Below, piece after piece: positions 34,148 through 44,865 of a stretch of DNA of 64,000 nt. Origin of the DNA: Apoda limacodes (taxonomy: Eukaryota; Arthropoda; Insecta; Lepidoptera; Limacodidae). The notes beneath the pieces are model-generated. The model ran no database searches. It was given only the letters and a program-made list of their open reading frames with translations, and had not been told where the DNA came from. Position 1 is the first letter of the stretch. Each line of letters starts with the position of its first letter. Where the stretch lies: NCBI GenBank assembly GCA_946406115.1, contig OX291541.1:21421908-21485907 (forward strand), read 5' to 3'. Both the position numbers and the translations under genes were made by a program.

Positions 34148-34705
34148 TTATTACACATGTGAAGACGCTCAAAACAAATACATACAAAATTGTCATCGTG
34201 ATGCATGAGACAGGGTGCCACAATTATCATTTTGTCTTGTCCTTTTTGTAATTTTTAGTTTTAAGCGTGTTAAAAGAAAATCTGAGCTTTTGGTCTTTCC
34301 CTAAAGTTCAGATTAATTTCCCGTCCTAACTTAAAACCTTGATTGAAGTCCCATGATGTTATTTTTATCTAACAGACGATCTTCATTTTATAGTTTGACT
34401 CAAGCTTTCGTCTTCTTCTCGTTCTCTTTCTTTAATACGCGTCGTTCTACCTGCTATGGGCGTAGGTAGAAATAGATAATATTGGGTAAAAAAATGTTTA
34501 GATCTTAAATGATAACTGAAATGATTAACCTGGGGTCTTACTCTGCTCCTGACATAGTTACGCTTATTCTCATTCCAACAGAGAAATACTGCATAGTACT
34601 GTTCAACAGTAATAAATCATCTAAGTACATGCAATGTTCTTATTGCTTAATGTGAACGTTAAAACTTCCCTTAATAACCAGCCAAAAGGTATATGAAGCA
34701 CAAAC

Positions 34706-34923
34706 CAGAATTCACGACACCAGCGTACACCCAGCATTGTCCATATCGCACTGGCTGCTTACTCTTTAGGTACTGCCACAGAATGTCCACAGACCCGGTC
34801 CACTCGAGTGGCGCTATTCCATCTTCGTAATGTTCATTCCATCGCCCTACCAGCACTCCATCGTCATCTTGACAGTTTGTAATGCGGGATATCGCGCGCG
34901 CCATCTTCACAGGGTCGCCACGA
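34706..34923 (-). CDS. Transglutaminase exon 6 (catalytic cysteine exon)
   Basis: The acceptor TTAACAG lies before 34923. The exon encodes RGDPVKMARAISRI, DDDGVLVGRWNEHYEDG, WTGSVDILWQYLKSK and PVRYGQCWVYAGVVNS. The active-site Cys is the TGC at 34734-34736, and the conserved Trp of EWTGSV, needed for catalysis in the family, is present. The donor that keeps both phase and family length is CTG/GTTTGT at 34706. GTTTGT is a weaker donor than those of the other exons. Using it joins VVNS directly to VCRALGIP of exon 7, the expected length. Confidence 0.9.
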
Positions 34924-35192
34924 CTGTTAATGGAGAAAGGTCTGAGCACATCATGATGTGGAAGGCAGATCATTTTCTTTTAATTAGAAATTTAGATGAA
35001 GATAAATTTTGAATGTAGATACTTAGAAATATAAACTTTCTTGATAGGACACAACAGGGATTTTTGACACAATTTTTGTATTAGAACTTATACAAAGAAA
35101 GAATTTGTTTTTGCTGGTGATCTTACTCCTACTTCGTTTGAGTACATATACGGAATAAATACATGAAAACTAAACAGTTCCCGCTAGTTAAC

Positions 35193-35550
35193 GTATTTTA
35201 AGCCCTTCTTCTCAAAGGAGTATTTTATAAAAGCTGTATCTTTAAATTTGAAGCGAGCCGTAGTCAGATAAATAAAGGTCCGCGTACATATTTGACATGT
35301 CTGTTTAAGCAGTGTCACGGATTTTCAACCCTTTTTCTAAAATGAGTGTTTTATAAAAGCTGTATATTTAGAATAGAAGCAGGCCGCAGTGAGATGCATA
35401 AAGGGCCGCGTATTTGATGTTACGTATTTTAGCCCTTCTTCTCAAATGAGTGTTTTATAAAAACTATATCTTTAAGTTTGGAGCGAGCCCCAGTCAGACG
35501 CATAGAGGGCCGCGTGTTTGACATGCCTGAGTTAACAATGTCAAAATGAT
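35193..35550. repeat. Three-copy tandem repeat in intron between exons 5 and 6
   Basis: Blocks starting at about 35201, 35327 and 35431 share 'tgagtgttttataaaa' and 'gggccgcgt', with lengths about 126 and 104 bp. The copies are diverged, so the array is old. Confidence 0.8.
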
Positions 35551-35617
35551 TAGGAAGAAAACGTAGTGAAATCTGCCTAAACAGTTTATAAAGAAAGAAA
35601 TGCCACAACAAACTTAC

Positions 35618-35789
35618 TGATGGTAAGGAATTTTGGCTTTGTCCAGCATGTACATGCAAGCTGGCAGCACTACAGCATGAAATTGTGCAAAGAACCAAGG
35701 TTTCCCATTAAATCCCAACCAGATCTTACCCACGTCGTTTAACACGTACTCTTGAAGGAGATCGCAGTCTTCCATGTAGGTCTGGTCAT
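35618..35789 (-). CDS. Transglutaminase exon 5 (start of catalytic core)
   Basis: The acceptor CTGTTCAG lies before 35789 and the donor GTAAGT follows 35618. It encodes DDQTYMED, LLQEYVLNDVGKIWLGF, then KPWFFAQFHAVVLPACMYML and DKAKIPYH. In the family this is the start of the catalytic core: QEYVLNDxGxI, a PWNFGQF-like segment, and a helix ending LLDKA. The usual NFGQF reads FFAQF here, a modest departure. The frame is open throughout. Confidence 0.9.
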
Positions 35790-36858
35790 CTGAACAGAAA
35801 CATTTTGGTTTATGGCACAGCCGCATGGACATAAAGTGCCAGAGTTTGTGAATTTCATAATTATATCAAAAAACCTTCAACGTCGAGTTTAACTCGGATA
35901 CGCAAAGTGCATTTATGTACCTACCTTGACCTACTGAATATATAACATAAGATAAACCCTAGTATCGTATTCTGATTCTTATATTTTATATTAAGTAGGT
36001 ATTAATTATATCTTCCAAAACTAGAACAATGACTTGAAAGGGGGCATAAAGGTAAATTTCACATGGTAGAATTGATTTTCAATGAGTAAATAAAAACTAC
36101 ATTATAATTCCAAGGTCTTATATTAAGGTCATATAATTCCAAGGTCTTATTAGCAAACAATAATGCAATAAAATTTTCTCAAAAGAAAATAAACACAAAA
36201 TTTCAAATAATATAATTCAAGATATTAATATTCCACATTTTATGCAGAATTCGTCTGGCTTTATGCCTTAAGAGAGTACGATTCGGAGCTTCTCTCAGCG
36301 TGCTTCATAAAAACGAACTTTCCACTTATTTTTGACACTTGTAGTTCAAACACTATGAAATTTTAAGGACATGTTTAAGTAATAAATATCTAGGTCTGCA
36401 GTGTGCCAGTTTTCTATTAAATTTTATAGTTCAAAAGTTATACAGGATTCTAGTTTTTCATACAAATGGTTATACCGCAATAAAAACATACAGCCGAAAT
36501 AAGGCCATGTTTGTCGCATATTTTGGCTTTCACAATGAAATCAAAACCTATGGGGTACTTCCCGTCGTACTAGAATCATGAAATTTGACGCAAAGCAAGG
36601 TCTTACATCACAAATATAGACAAAAATCGGAAATTTGTTAATTTGTGGTTATAACACATTAAAAAAAAAGCTTTGCCAGTCTGTCTGTCAAGACCCTTTT
36701 ACTCAAGAATGCGTAGAAGTATCAATTTGAAATTGATATCAAATACTGGTCTATGGTCATTCAAAGTTCTAAAAAAATTTAGCTTCTAAGTCAATACAAT
36801 AAAAAAATATGCCCGACATACGGTTATTTTTGTCGCATATTGTGACACAAATAAATCA

Positions 36859-38097
36859 AAACCTATGGGGTAGTTTCCGTTGACCTAGAATCAATCCCCC
36901 TACCCTAATCTTACGTTACGAGTTTTTCAAAATGCGTATCGTTAGTGTAAATACGTTAATCTGTGCTTGATTGCGTTGGATTTAAAAAAACGTAACCTGC
37001 TACTTTTCGCAATACGCAATTCTACACTGTTCATATAACTCTTCTACATACTATATAACAACATATAATAAGTTTGCAAAGAACCCTCAGTGCGCGAGCC
37101 AGACTCGCACATGGCCGGTTTTTTTTATTAATTTATAAAAATATGATGTGGTTTTCAACCGTATGCTTTCTGACACAGTAGTAGTTTCTGTCCCACTCAG
37201 GGCGCCCTAAGAGAGAACGGATATCTCGTTTGTTTTTGACTTTCACAGTGATATCAGTAAATGTCAAAAACACTCACTCAGGACTCATTTTTAGAGCAGT
37301 CCTGCTTGCACTGTACCTGCTGCGAAAAGTTAGGGTGGCTCTCACAAGGGCACCCTGAGTGGAACAGAAACAACTACTGTGTCAGGAAGCAGACGGTTGA
37401 AAACCACATCATATTTTATATATTAATAAAAAAGACCAGCCATGTGCGAGTCTGGCTCGCGCACTGAGGGTACCGTGCAAACTTATTATATATTGTTATA
37501 TAGTATGTAGAAGACTTATATCAAATAAATGTGCACAAGTGGAAGCGTGTCTCAATTCGCGTCCTTTGACTCACATAAGCGATAATCTAGATGATTGAAA
37601 GGGTTAAGTCAGGCTCACTCTCACTTCTGGAAGTTGTCCCATAAGTTAACTGCTGTTTGGTCTAGAATACCTTATACATGTAAACACACCTTTTGTACAT
37701 TTATATAATTTCATTCCTGGCCGGAATCACTACAGGTGTCGTATGTATGATTGCATAAAGCTTGACCTCTGCACTTTTTATTTATTATTTTTTTAGGGGG
37801 CGTCCATAAATTACGTAAAGTGTTTAAAGGAGGAGGGGGCAAGCATAATCTCACCCAATCTTACGTGGGGCAGAGGGGTGTCTCAGCAAATATTACGTAA
37901 TTTTATTTTACGCAAAAAACAGTGTAGAATTGCGTATTGCGAAAAATAGCAAATTACGTTTTTTGAAATATATCCAACGCAATCAAGCACAGAGTAACGT
38001 ATTTAAACTAACGATACGCATTTTGAAAAACTCACGTAATATTAGGGTAGGGGGATTTATTCTAGGTCAACGGAAACTACCCCATAGGATTTGATTT
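36859..38097. repeat. Large interrupted palindrome
   Basis: Left arm 36859-37217, right arm 37333-37515 plus 37921-38097. Shared inverted blocks: 'cctatggggtagtttccgtt', 'ttcgcaatacgcaattctac', 'gtatgtagaaga', 'cgcgagccagactcgcacat' and 'atgatgtggttttcaaccgt'. The right arm is interrupted by about 405 bp (37516-37920). R1-type ends lie inside both arms. Confidence 0.85.
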
Positions 38098-38130
38098 AAG
38101 ATCGGTGTCGCAGTTTTCCGAACGACTAAC

Positions 38131-38750
38131 GCTACGTTCACACGGCGACTATTCGATACGATATTTTTTCGTATACGGTTTTACCGTATACGAGACGGCC
38201 GTTCACACGGTGCGAGGTCCATTCAGTTTTTTCACGTATGCGGACTTCCCGTATACGTGGCCGCCGTTCACACAGAGTCTATTCGATACGCTTTGCCAGC
38301 CGCCACACCGCCAGTCGTTGAGAGCAGGCTTTTTTTTTATAGTTGTCTAATGATTTATACCATATTATGGGTAGATACTCGATAAGCGTGATAAATAACT
38401 CGATCGTAATCGGCAATCCACTTCGCCAAAGACATCACAAACTCAACTGCCTGCTGCCTATCACCGCGCGAGTCTCATATACGTGAAACCAGTTTGTCCG
38501 TGTGAAGGAATCAACGTAAACATAAGCGCCACTGAGCATCGCATTCGATAAAATAGTTACGAGAATCTCGCGTTCCAAGTGGCAAAACCATACAGTATAC
38601 GGGAAAAAATATTTCTCGAATACGAGATTTTCGCGCATAGATGCCGTGTGAACGATTTTCAGAGTTGCCACACAAATTTTGGTGTCACTACGATATTCGA
38701 TAAAATCTCTTAAACGGTATACGAGAAAAATTGCGCCATGTGAACGTAGC
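38131..38750. mobile_element. MITE-like element, copy 1
   Basis: Inverted ends GCTACGTTCACACGGCG and its complement with one change (38734-38750). The interior carries CGTATACG palindromes and is unusually CpG-rich. No coding frame. Confidence 0.75.
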
Positions 38751-39317
38751 CTCGGCGTCCCCGGGGTTAATTCCAAACAAGTTAGTGTTGAAACACTAAC
38801 ACCGGGGTTAAAAACCGAACGGCACCCAGGGCTGACAGCAGATTGAGTATCTTTATTGAGTACCTTTCATCTACCCTGTGGTTCTGTAGGAATTTTCTAT
38901 GAAACTCGCCACATGGCAGTCTACAAAATCTTGGCAACCCTCCATCACACTAGAGACCGTGTAGTCTAAATAAAATAACTCTTTTGTATGTATATATGTG
39001 TCATATTTACTGAATTTGCCGTTTGCCAACTACCTTCTTAATATCAGTTTTGCCCTGTAGGTAGTTACTTACGCTAACGTACACACTTGTATCCATTGTG
39101 GTGGTTTTAGTATGTGCCAAGATTTTTAAGACGCATTATTTTCTGCTATTTTATTTTCGATTTTTTATTTAAATTCTTTTATTTTAATTTTTACCCTAGG
39201 CTCATACACTAATCAGCTGCTTTTTAAATTACAAGTGGGACTATGTAGTTTTCTAACGGAATATATATAGTATAGATGGAACTAGGTTTTCAAAAGAAAA
39301 CAATGTTAAGTACTCAC

Positions 39318-39450
39318 CAGAGATCCATGGATTAAAAAGAATATACAAGTCTTGGTCAAACGCATATATCTGTTTCTTCGTTGTGTTTCTCAGTCTGGTG
39401 ACGACACGGAGTGCCCAGCAACCGACAGCAGCATTCACCGGTGTGGACAC
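39318..39450 (-). CDS. Transglutaminase exon 4 (end of N-terminal domain, LFNPW motif)
   Basis: The acceptor CTGACCAG lies before 39450 and the donor GTGAGT follows 39318. It encodes VSTPVNAAVGCWALRVVTRL and later LYILFNPWISG. The AVGxWxLxV strand and the LFNPW ending are diagnostic of the last strands of the family's N-terminal domain. The exon ends one base into a codon; exon 5 completes an Asp codon. Confidence 0.9.
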
Positions 39451-39964
39451 CTGGTCAGAAAGAACTTATATATTGGTATTGCATTTAGCCAAATAAAAAG
39501 GCACCCACAATAAAAAATAATAAAAACACTGAGCCACCCCTTTATTGGCGATCAAATACTTAATACAATTTGGTAATAATAAAAAAAAACACAATTAAAT
39601 AAGTTAGTACCCATATTTGTCGTCTAATTTGGTAAAAATTTTCATCATACTGCATACTAATCTAATTTAATAAAATAGGCCTGCCTTTTGTATAATTGTA
39701 ACAGTTTAAATTTTCGAAGTAAACTTTTTTATACAATAAAGTGTACCTACACAAACAAACTAAACTTATGAATGAATAAAAGTGGCAACTTTTAGGAGAT
39801 ATGCTATTTACAACTTGCATATTAATTATGGAAAGATAACAAATCATTCTGAAAATAGCTTATAACCACTTTTTTCGTTCAATCAAATCAAATTTTCGAA
39901 ATACGCTTTCTACGAACAGTAAATAAAAATATCCATTGGCGACGCTAGTGGACCGCAGGGATTG

Positions 39965-40085
39965 GGAACAGTCTTGACTAGTCTCGAACGCTAGACTGGA
40001 ATTCTAGAATAAAAGTTATACAAGTAGGTCTTACCTCTCGAGACCCGTGAAAGTAACAGCATACATTTTGCATACTCGCGAATTA
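39965..40085 (-). repeat. Inverted relative of the 14433-14560 repeat
   Basis: Shares GGGAACAGTCTTGACTAGTC-like ends and CTAGACTGGAATT with the reverse complement of 14433-14560. Confidence 0.55.
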
Positions 40086-40105
40086 CTAAATACTATTTTA
40101 TTTTT

Positions 40106-40404
40106 GAAGTGAAATCTTCTTTAGCGGCTTTGTGCACTTTTTTGTCAGCAGGACACGTGGCCTTTATTTACATTAGGTAAGTTTTTATTTTTAGTTTATG
40201 GCGATTATGAGTAGTACAGGGAGGTTGGATATGGGATTTTAATTCTATGACAGATTGAGATGTCAAATATACTACGTTAAAAAAGTAAATAAACAAACAT
40301 TATTTTTTATAATAAATAGTTATGTATATGAAGTGATGGGAAGTAAATAGCTAGTATGTTTTCACTTTTGCCAGTACTCCCGGAGTGCAACCCGTTTTTT
40401 TATA
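40106..40404 (+). repeat. Interspersed repeat family R3, copy 1
   Basis: It runs from 'gaagtgaaatcttctttagc' to 'ctcccggagtgcaacccg', and repeats in direct orientation at 42466-42863. Near-identical over 'gggaggttggatatgggatt'. No frame. Confidence 0.75.
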
Positions 40405-40944
40405 TATGAATTTTAGGTATAGATTTAATTCGGGTTTCAATTTTCGGGTGCATGCAAGCAAAGCCGAAGCAGCAGCTAACATTTAACAATGTTTATATTT
40501 TTGAAATGTGCTTTTTATGCTCTTTCATTTGATACCCAGCACGTCGTAGTTAAAAAAAAAATTTAGTCCATGACTATGTCCTCTGGAGGGCGCCATATTC
40601 AATTTATTGTGACTATACATAGGTTAACCAGCGGACGATCAAGAAGCTTCCAACTATATCTAATTTGTCAAATTATGGTAAGTAGAGGGAATGAGGGAAC
40701 AGATGAACATACATACATATCGGTCGAAATCATAACCCTCCTTTTTTGCTTCGCCGTGGTCGGGTAAAAAAGGTTCCTATGGGGTTTGATTTATTTGTAT
40801 TTTCCTGAATTTATGTAACCGTTTGTAAACAATAGCAATACTACTTACAATATTAGATTTAAAGTTTAGCAAGACCTGAGGAACGTTAGCCAGAAAACTT
40901 TATCAGTTATCTTGGTAATTAATTAAGTATTTTTTTAAGTTACA

Positions 40945-41330
40945 AGGTATAGGTCTATGATGTTTTAAAGTAAGTAGATATAGTCTATGTTGCTGTTATG
41001 CTAGCAGGTACAATCTATGATGTTATTGAGGTAGTAGGTATAATCTATTATGTTTTCAAGGTAGTTGGTGTCAATGATGTTTTTAAGTTAGTACCTAGGT
41101 ATAATAGTCTATGATATTTTCAAGCTAGTAAGTAGGTGTCTATGATGTTTTAAAGTCAATAGGTATAATTGTTTTAAGGAAGTAGGTGCAGTCTATGATG
41201 CGTTTAAGTAAGAAGGTATAGTGTATGAATTTTTTAACTCATTAGGTATGGTATAATTTATGTGGTTTTAAGTTGAAAGGTATAAATATATGATGTTTTT
41301 AAGTTAGTAGGTACAGCCTATGATTTTTCG
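40945..41330 (+). repeat. Degenerate minisatellite, about 34-bp unit
   Basis: About ten units of the type 'gtctatgatgttttaaagta' plus 'gtaggtata', with substitutions and indels. In the intron between exons 3 and 4. Confidence 0.85.
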
Positions 41331-41532
41331 TAAGATCCGTTCAAGTAAACTTTGCTAGTTTGAATATTTCTCTTGCTAAATTATTAGCAAATTTATTCTA
41401 CCGTAAAAGTTAGTTAGCTATTGAACACTTTGGTGCTGATGGTAATGCCCTTATTTTATTTTATAAACACTTCTTTCTACATCAAAACCCAACTCTCGGT
41501 ACATCCATGGGCGATGTCGATTGTTTCCTTGA

Positions 41533-42143
41533 GGCTACGTCACACGGCGACTATTCGATACGATATTTTCTGGTATACGAGACGGCCGTTCACACGGTGC
41601 GAGGTCCATTCGGTTTTTTCACGTATGCGGACTTATACGGGTATACGTGGCCGCCGTTCACACAGCGTCTATTCGATACACTTTGCCAGCCGCCACACCG
41701 TCAGTCGTTGAGAGCACGCCATTTTTTTTATAGTTGTCTAATGATTTATACCAAATTATGGGTAGATACTCGATAGGCGTGATAAGTAACTCGATCGTAA
41801 TCGGCAATCCACTTTGCCAAAGACATCACAAACACAACTGCTTGCTGCCTGTCCCCGCACGATTCTCGTATACGAGAAACCAGTTTGTCCGTGTGAAGGA
41901 ATCAACGTCAACATAAGCGCCACTGAGCATCGCATGCTATAAAATCGTTTTGAGAATCTTGCGTTCCCGGTGGCTAAACCTTACGGTGTACGGGAAAAAC
42001 ATATGTCTCGAATACGAGATTTTCTCGCATAGATACCGTGTGAACGATTTTCAGAGTTGCCATACAAATTTTGTTGTCACTACAATATTCGATAAAATCT
42101 CGTATACGGTATACGAGAAAAATTGCGCCGTTTGAACGTAGCC
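41533..42143. mobile_element. MITE-like element, copy 2
   Basis: Same family and orientation as 38131-38750, with inverted ends GGCTACGT.CACACGGCG and GAACGTAGCC. Slightly shorter because one CGTATACG repeat is missing at 41573. Confidence 0.75.
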
Positions 42144-42192
42144 TTACCGTTTACCATCAGAAAAATACAGAGGAATTAAAGGAGCACCTCAC

Positions 42193-42314
42193 CTCAAAAA
42201 ACAACCTATCTCCACCCTGAATCTCGTTCAACTTGGCGCTCCACGCGAACTTATCTGGCACCACGTCTTTGCGAATGTACATTGAACCTTGAATCGCGGT
42301 TTGCGGCCTATCAC
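42193..42314 (-). CDS. Transglutaminase exon 3
   Basis: The acceptor GTTGCAG lies before 42314 and the donor GTGAGG follows 42193. The exon encodes 40 residues reading DRPQTAIQGSMYIRKDVV, then KFAWSAKLNEIQGGDRLFFE, in phase with both neighbours. It fits the middle of the N-terminal beta-sandwich, where family members have a W-x-A segment followed by a beta turn. The exon alone is poorly conserved, so it is assigned by position, phase and splice sites. The 5.1-kb intron upstream of it carries Helitrons and a LINE on the opposite strand. Confidence 0.8.
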
Positions 42315-42465
42315 CTGCAACAAATTACTGATAAAGTGGACACGCAGTGATGCACGTTAAATATAGGACAGCGGGTCATTTCCGTAAAAAAATTGCTAAC
42401 CTATTTGAAAAAAATATGATATACATCGCGGTTTCGCCACAATCGATGAATTTCATACGTAATTT

Positions 42466-42863
42466 TTTGAAGTGAAAACTTCTTTAGCGGCGTTGTGCAC
42501 TTTTTTGTGATGGGTAAAAATTTTAAACTCGCGTCAGGATCACGTGACCTGATCGAAAATTCGTAAGATGAAACTCACGTCAGGACACGTGACCTTTATT
42601 AAAATTAGGTTAGTTTTCATTTTTAGTATATGGCGATTTTGAGTAGTACAGGGAGGTTGGATATGGGATTTTAATTCTATGACAGATTGAGATGTCAAAT
42701 ATACTAAGTCAAAAAAGTAAATAAACAAACATTGTTATTTATAATAAATAAATATGTATACGAAGTGATGGAAAGTAAATAGCTAGTATAGGAAAAAATA
42801 AATAATTAATATTCAAGTTTACACTTCTGCCGGCACTCCCGGAGTGCAACCCGTTTTTTTTTC
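42466..42863 (+). repeat. Interspersed repeat family R3, copy 2
   Basis: Matches 40106-40404 but has an extra duplicated 'cgtcagga.cacgtgacc' segment near 42530-42595. Confidence 0.75.
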
Positions 42864-43094
42864 AAATGCGCAATGTACATCTTATTTCTATGGATTTCAA
42901 ACGAGTAATGACAGCTAACAACTTTAATTTTACGGAATCGAGCCGCTGGCCCAATGAGGTAGATGAATTAAATTAATTGTACTACAATAGTTCTAAACGA
43001 GTTGTCAATTTGTCTAGATTACAACTATTCTATAGATAAAATTACCTAAGTACAATGAGAGTCATGTGGTTCGTCAAAACAAAAAATGGTCTTA

Positions 43095-43540
43095 GGAAAA
43101 AAACGGCCAAGTGCGAGTCCAGCTCGCGCACCGAGAAGTCCGTACAAACTTATATTTTTGTGGATAGTTCTTCTATAATGAGATCAAGTCTCACAGGTGC
43201 ATGCCTTAATTATCAGGTTTTGTATATTTTTCCTATATTTGTGATGTAACATCTTGCTTCTTGTCAAATTTCATGTTTTAGGTCAACAGGAAGTACCTAC
43301 CCCATAGGTTTTTATTTATTTGTGTCACAATATTCAACTAAAAAACAAAAATAACCGTATATTAGGGGCATATTTTTTTATTGCATTCACTTAGAAGTAT
43401 AATTTTTCTAAGGCTTCATAGATTTTAGTATTTGATACTTATAACTTTACGCTTTCCTAAGAAAAATGGACTTGACGGACAGACAGACAGACGGATAACA
43501 TAAGGGTCCTTTTTTCCTTTTGAGGTACGGAACCCTCAAT
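43095..43540 (-). repeat. Repeat family R1, inverted full copy
   Basis: It runs, on the minus strand, from AGGGTTCCGTACCTC at about 43540 to GTGCGAGTCCAGCTCG-like sequence at 43095 and includes 'cctaccccataggtttttat', which links it to 36540-36880. Confidence 0.7.
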
Positions 43541-43710
43541 AAATCAAAAGACTCAATGTTTTCCGTTAAAATACGTTCGAGTACATTTATTTAAAAGTAA
43601 TACGTTTTTCTCACAAAACTTACTTATTATCATGAGGTGAGTACTATATCGTCATTTAACAAAAAGTTTAATTAGCTTTTACAATTATATTTAAAAACAT
43701 ATAAAATCTC

Positions 43711-44137
43711 CTAGCTTTTTCCAGCGGCTCCACCCGCACTAACTTTGGTTATCGGCGTGGGATCCTTACGGCAGCTCATTGATTATATTTAAGAAGTTTG
43801 TTATAGCAAGCTCTGCAGCTATGGATCATACGATTATAGTGACTTCCGCGGGAACTGTTGAATTTTCTGAGATAAAAAGTAGCCTTTGTCCTTCTTCGTA
43901 TCATCAACTATCTCTGTGCAAAATTTCAGCTCAATTAGATGGTCCATTGTGGCAGGGTTGAGTTACAAATGTTATAGTTATTCCCGCGGACACTTATGAA
44001 ATTTCCGGGAAGAAAAATAGCCTATGTCTTATTCCAGGACCTAACCTAGTTTCATCCCGATCCATCCAGTGGTTGAAGCGTGATTGAGTGACAAACAATC
44101 AAACATCCAAACTTTGGCATTAATAGTATTAATGGTA
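43711..44137 (-). mobile_element. Helitron-like element, minus strand
   Basis: Minus strand: 5' part TACCATTAATACTATTAATG, interior 'cgcgggaataactataac', 3' part 'gcgggtggagccgctggaaa' and CTAG at 43711-43714. Confidence 0.6.
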
Positions 44138-44157
44138 TAGCTGGTAATTAATGAATT

Positions 44158-44450
44158 TTACCAGCGGCTCCACCCGCCTTGAATTTGGTTATCGGCATGG
44201 GATTCTTACGTCAACTCCTAAATTATACCTACTGATGAAGTTTTTTATAGCAAGCTATAGTTCGTTTAAGCTCGGTTATAGTTATTTCCGCAGGAACTTT
44301 TAAATTTTTCGGGATAAAAACTATCCTATGTCCTTCCCCGAAACTCCATCTATCTCCATACCAAATTCCATCTATATCGGTTTAGTGGTTTAAGCGTGAA
44401 GAGGTAACAGACATACAAAGTTACTTTCGCATTTATAATATTAGCATGGA
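44158..44450 (-). mobile_element. Helitron-like element, second minus-strand unit
   Basis: Minus strand: starts CATGCTAATATTATAAATGC at about 44450 and ends 'gcgggtggagccgctggtaa' near 44158. Direct neighbour of the unit at 43711; the two may derive from one Helitron array. Confidence 0.55.
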
Positions 44451-44459
44451 TTTAAAATG

Positions 44460-44852
44460 ACCTGATTTTCAAACAAATTAAATTATTGTGTTTACAATGT
44501 ATATTGTAAAATTTGCATCTCTTATCGGAGAAGATGTATTGATTCCCCGAATTCCTCTGATACCATCGAATTTACCGTTCCAATTTAAACGCCTACAATT
44601 TCCGGTAAAGATATATTTTGCAATGACCATTAATAAATCGCAGGGTGAAACTTTCAACGTTGCAAGCTTAGATTTGAGCGTTGAGTGTTTTTCACATGGC
44701 CAATTATCTGTCGCTCTTTTAAGAGTAACCTCTAAAGAAAACATGTTTGTATTGTCTAATGACAAAAAAGCTGTGAATGTTGTATATAAAGACATTCTGT
44801 AGTATATTTAGTATTAGCATTGCAACCGTGCGAAGCCGGGGTGGGTCGCTAG
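44460..44852 (+). mobile_element. Helitron 3' end with helicase remnant
   Basis: The frame 44488-44802 encodes the C-terminus of a Helitron Pif1-like helicase: GEDVLIPRIPLIPSNLPFQF, FAMTINKSQGETF (motif VI region) and ENMFVL, with VVYKDIL at the end. It is followed by 'gtgcgaagccggggtgggtcg' and CTAG (44849-44852) before a T. The Rep domain and most of the helicase are absent. Confidence 0.8.
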
Positions 44853-44865
44853 TTATTAATAAATT

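Noticed and set aside
41421..41776. Plus-strand frames over the MITE
   Set aside because: They exist because the CpG-rich MITE lacks stops; the same frames appear in the other copy without conservation of codons.
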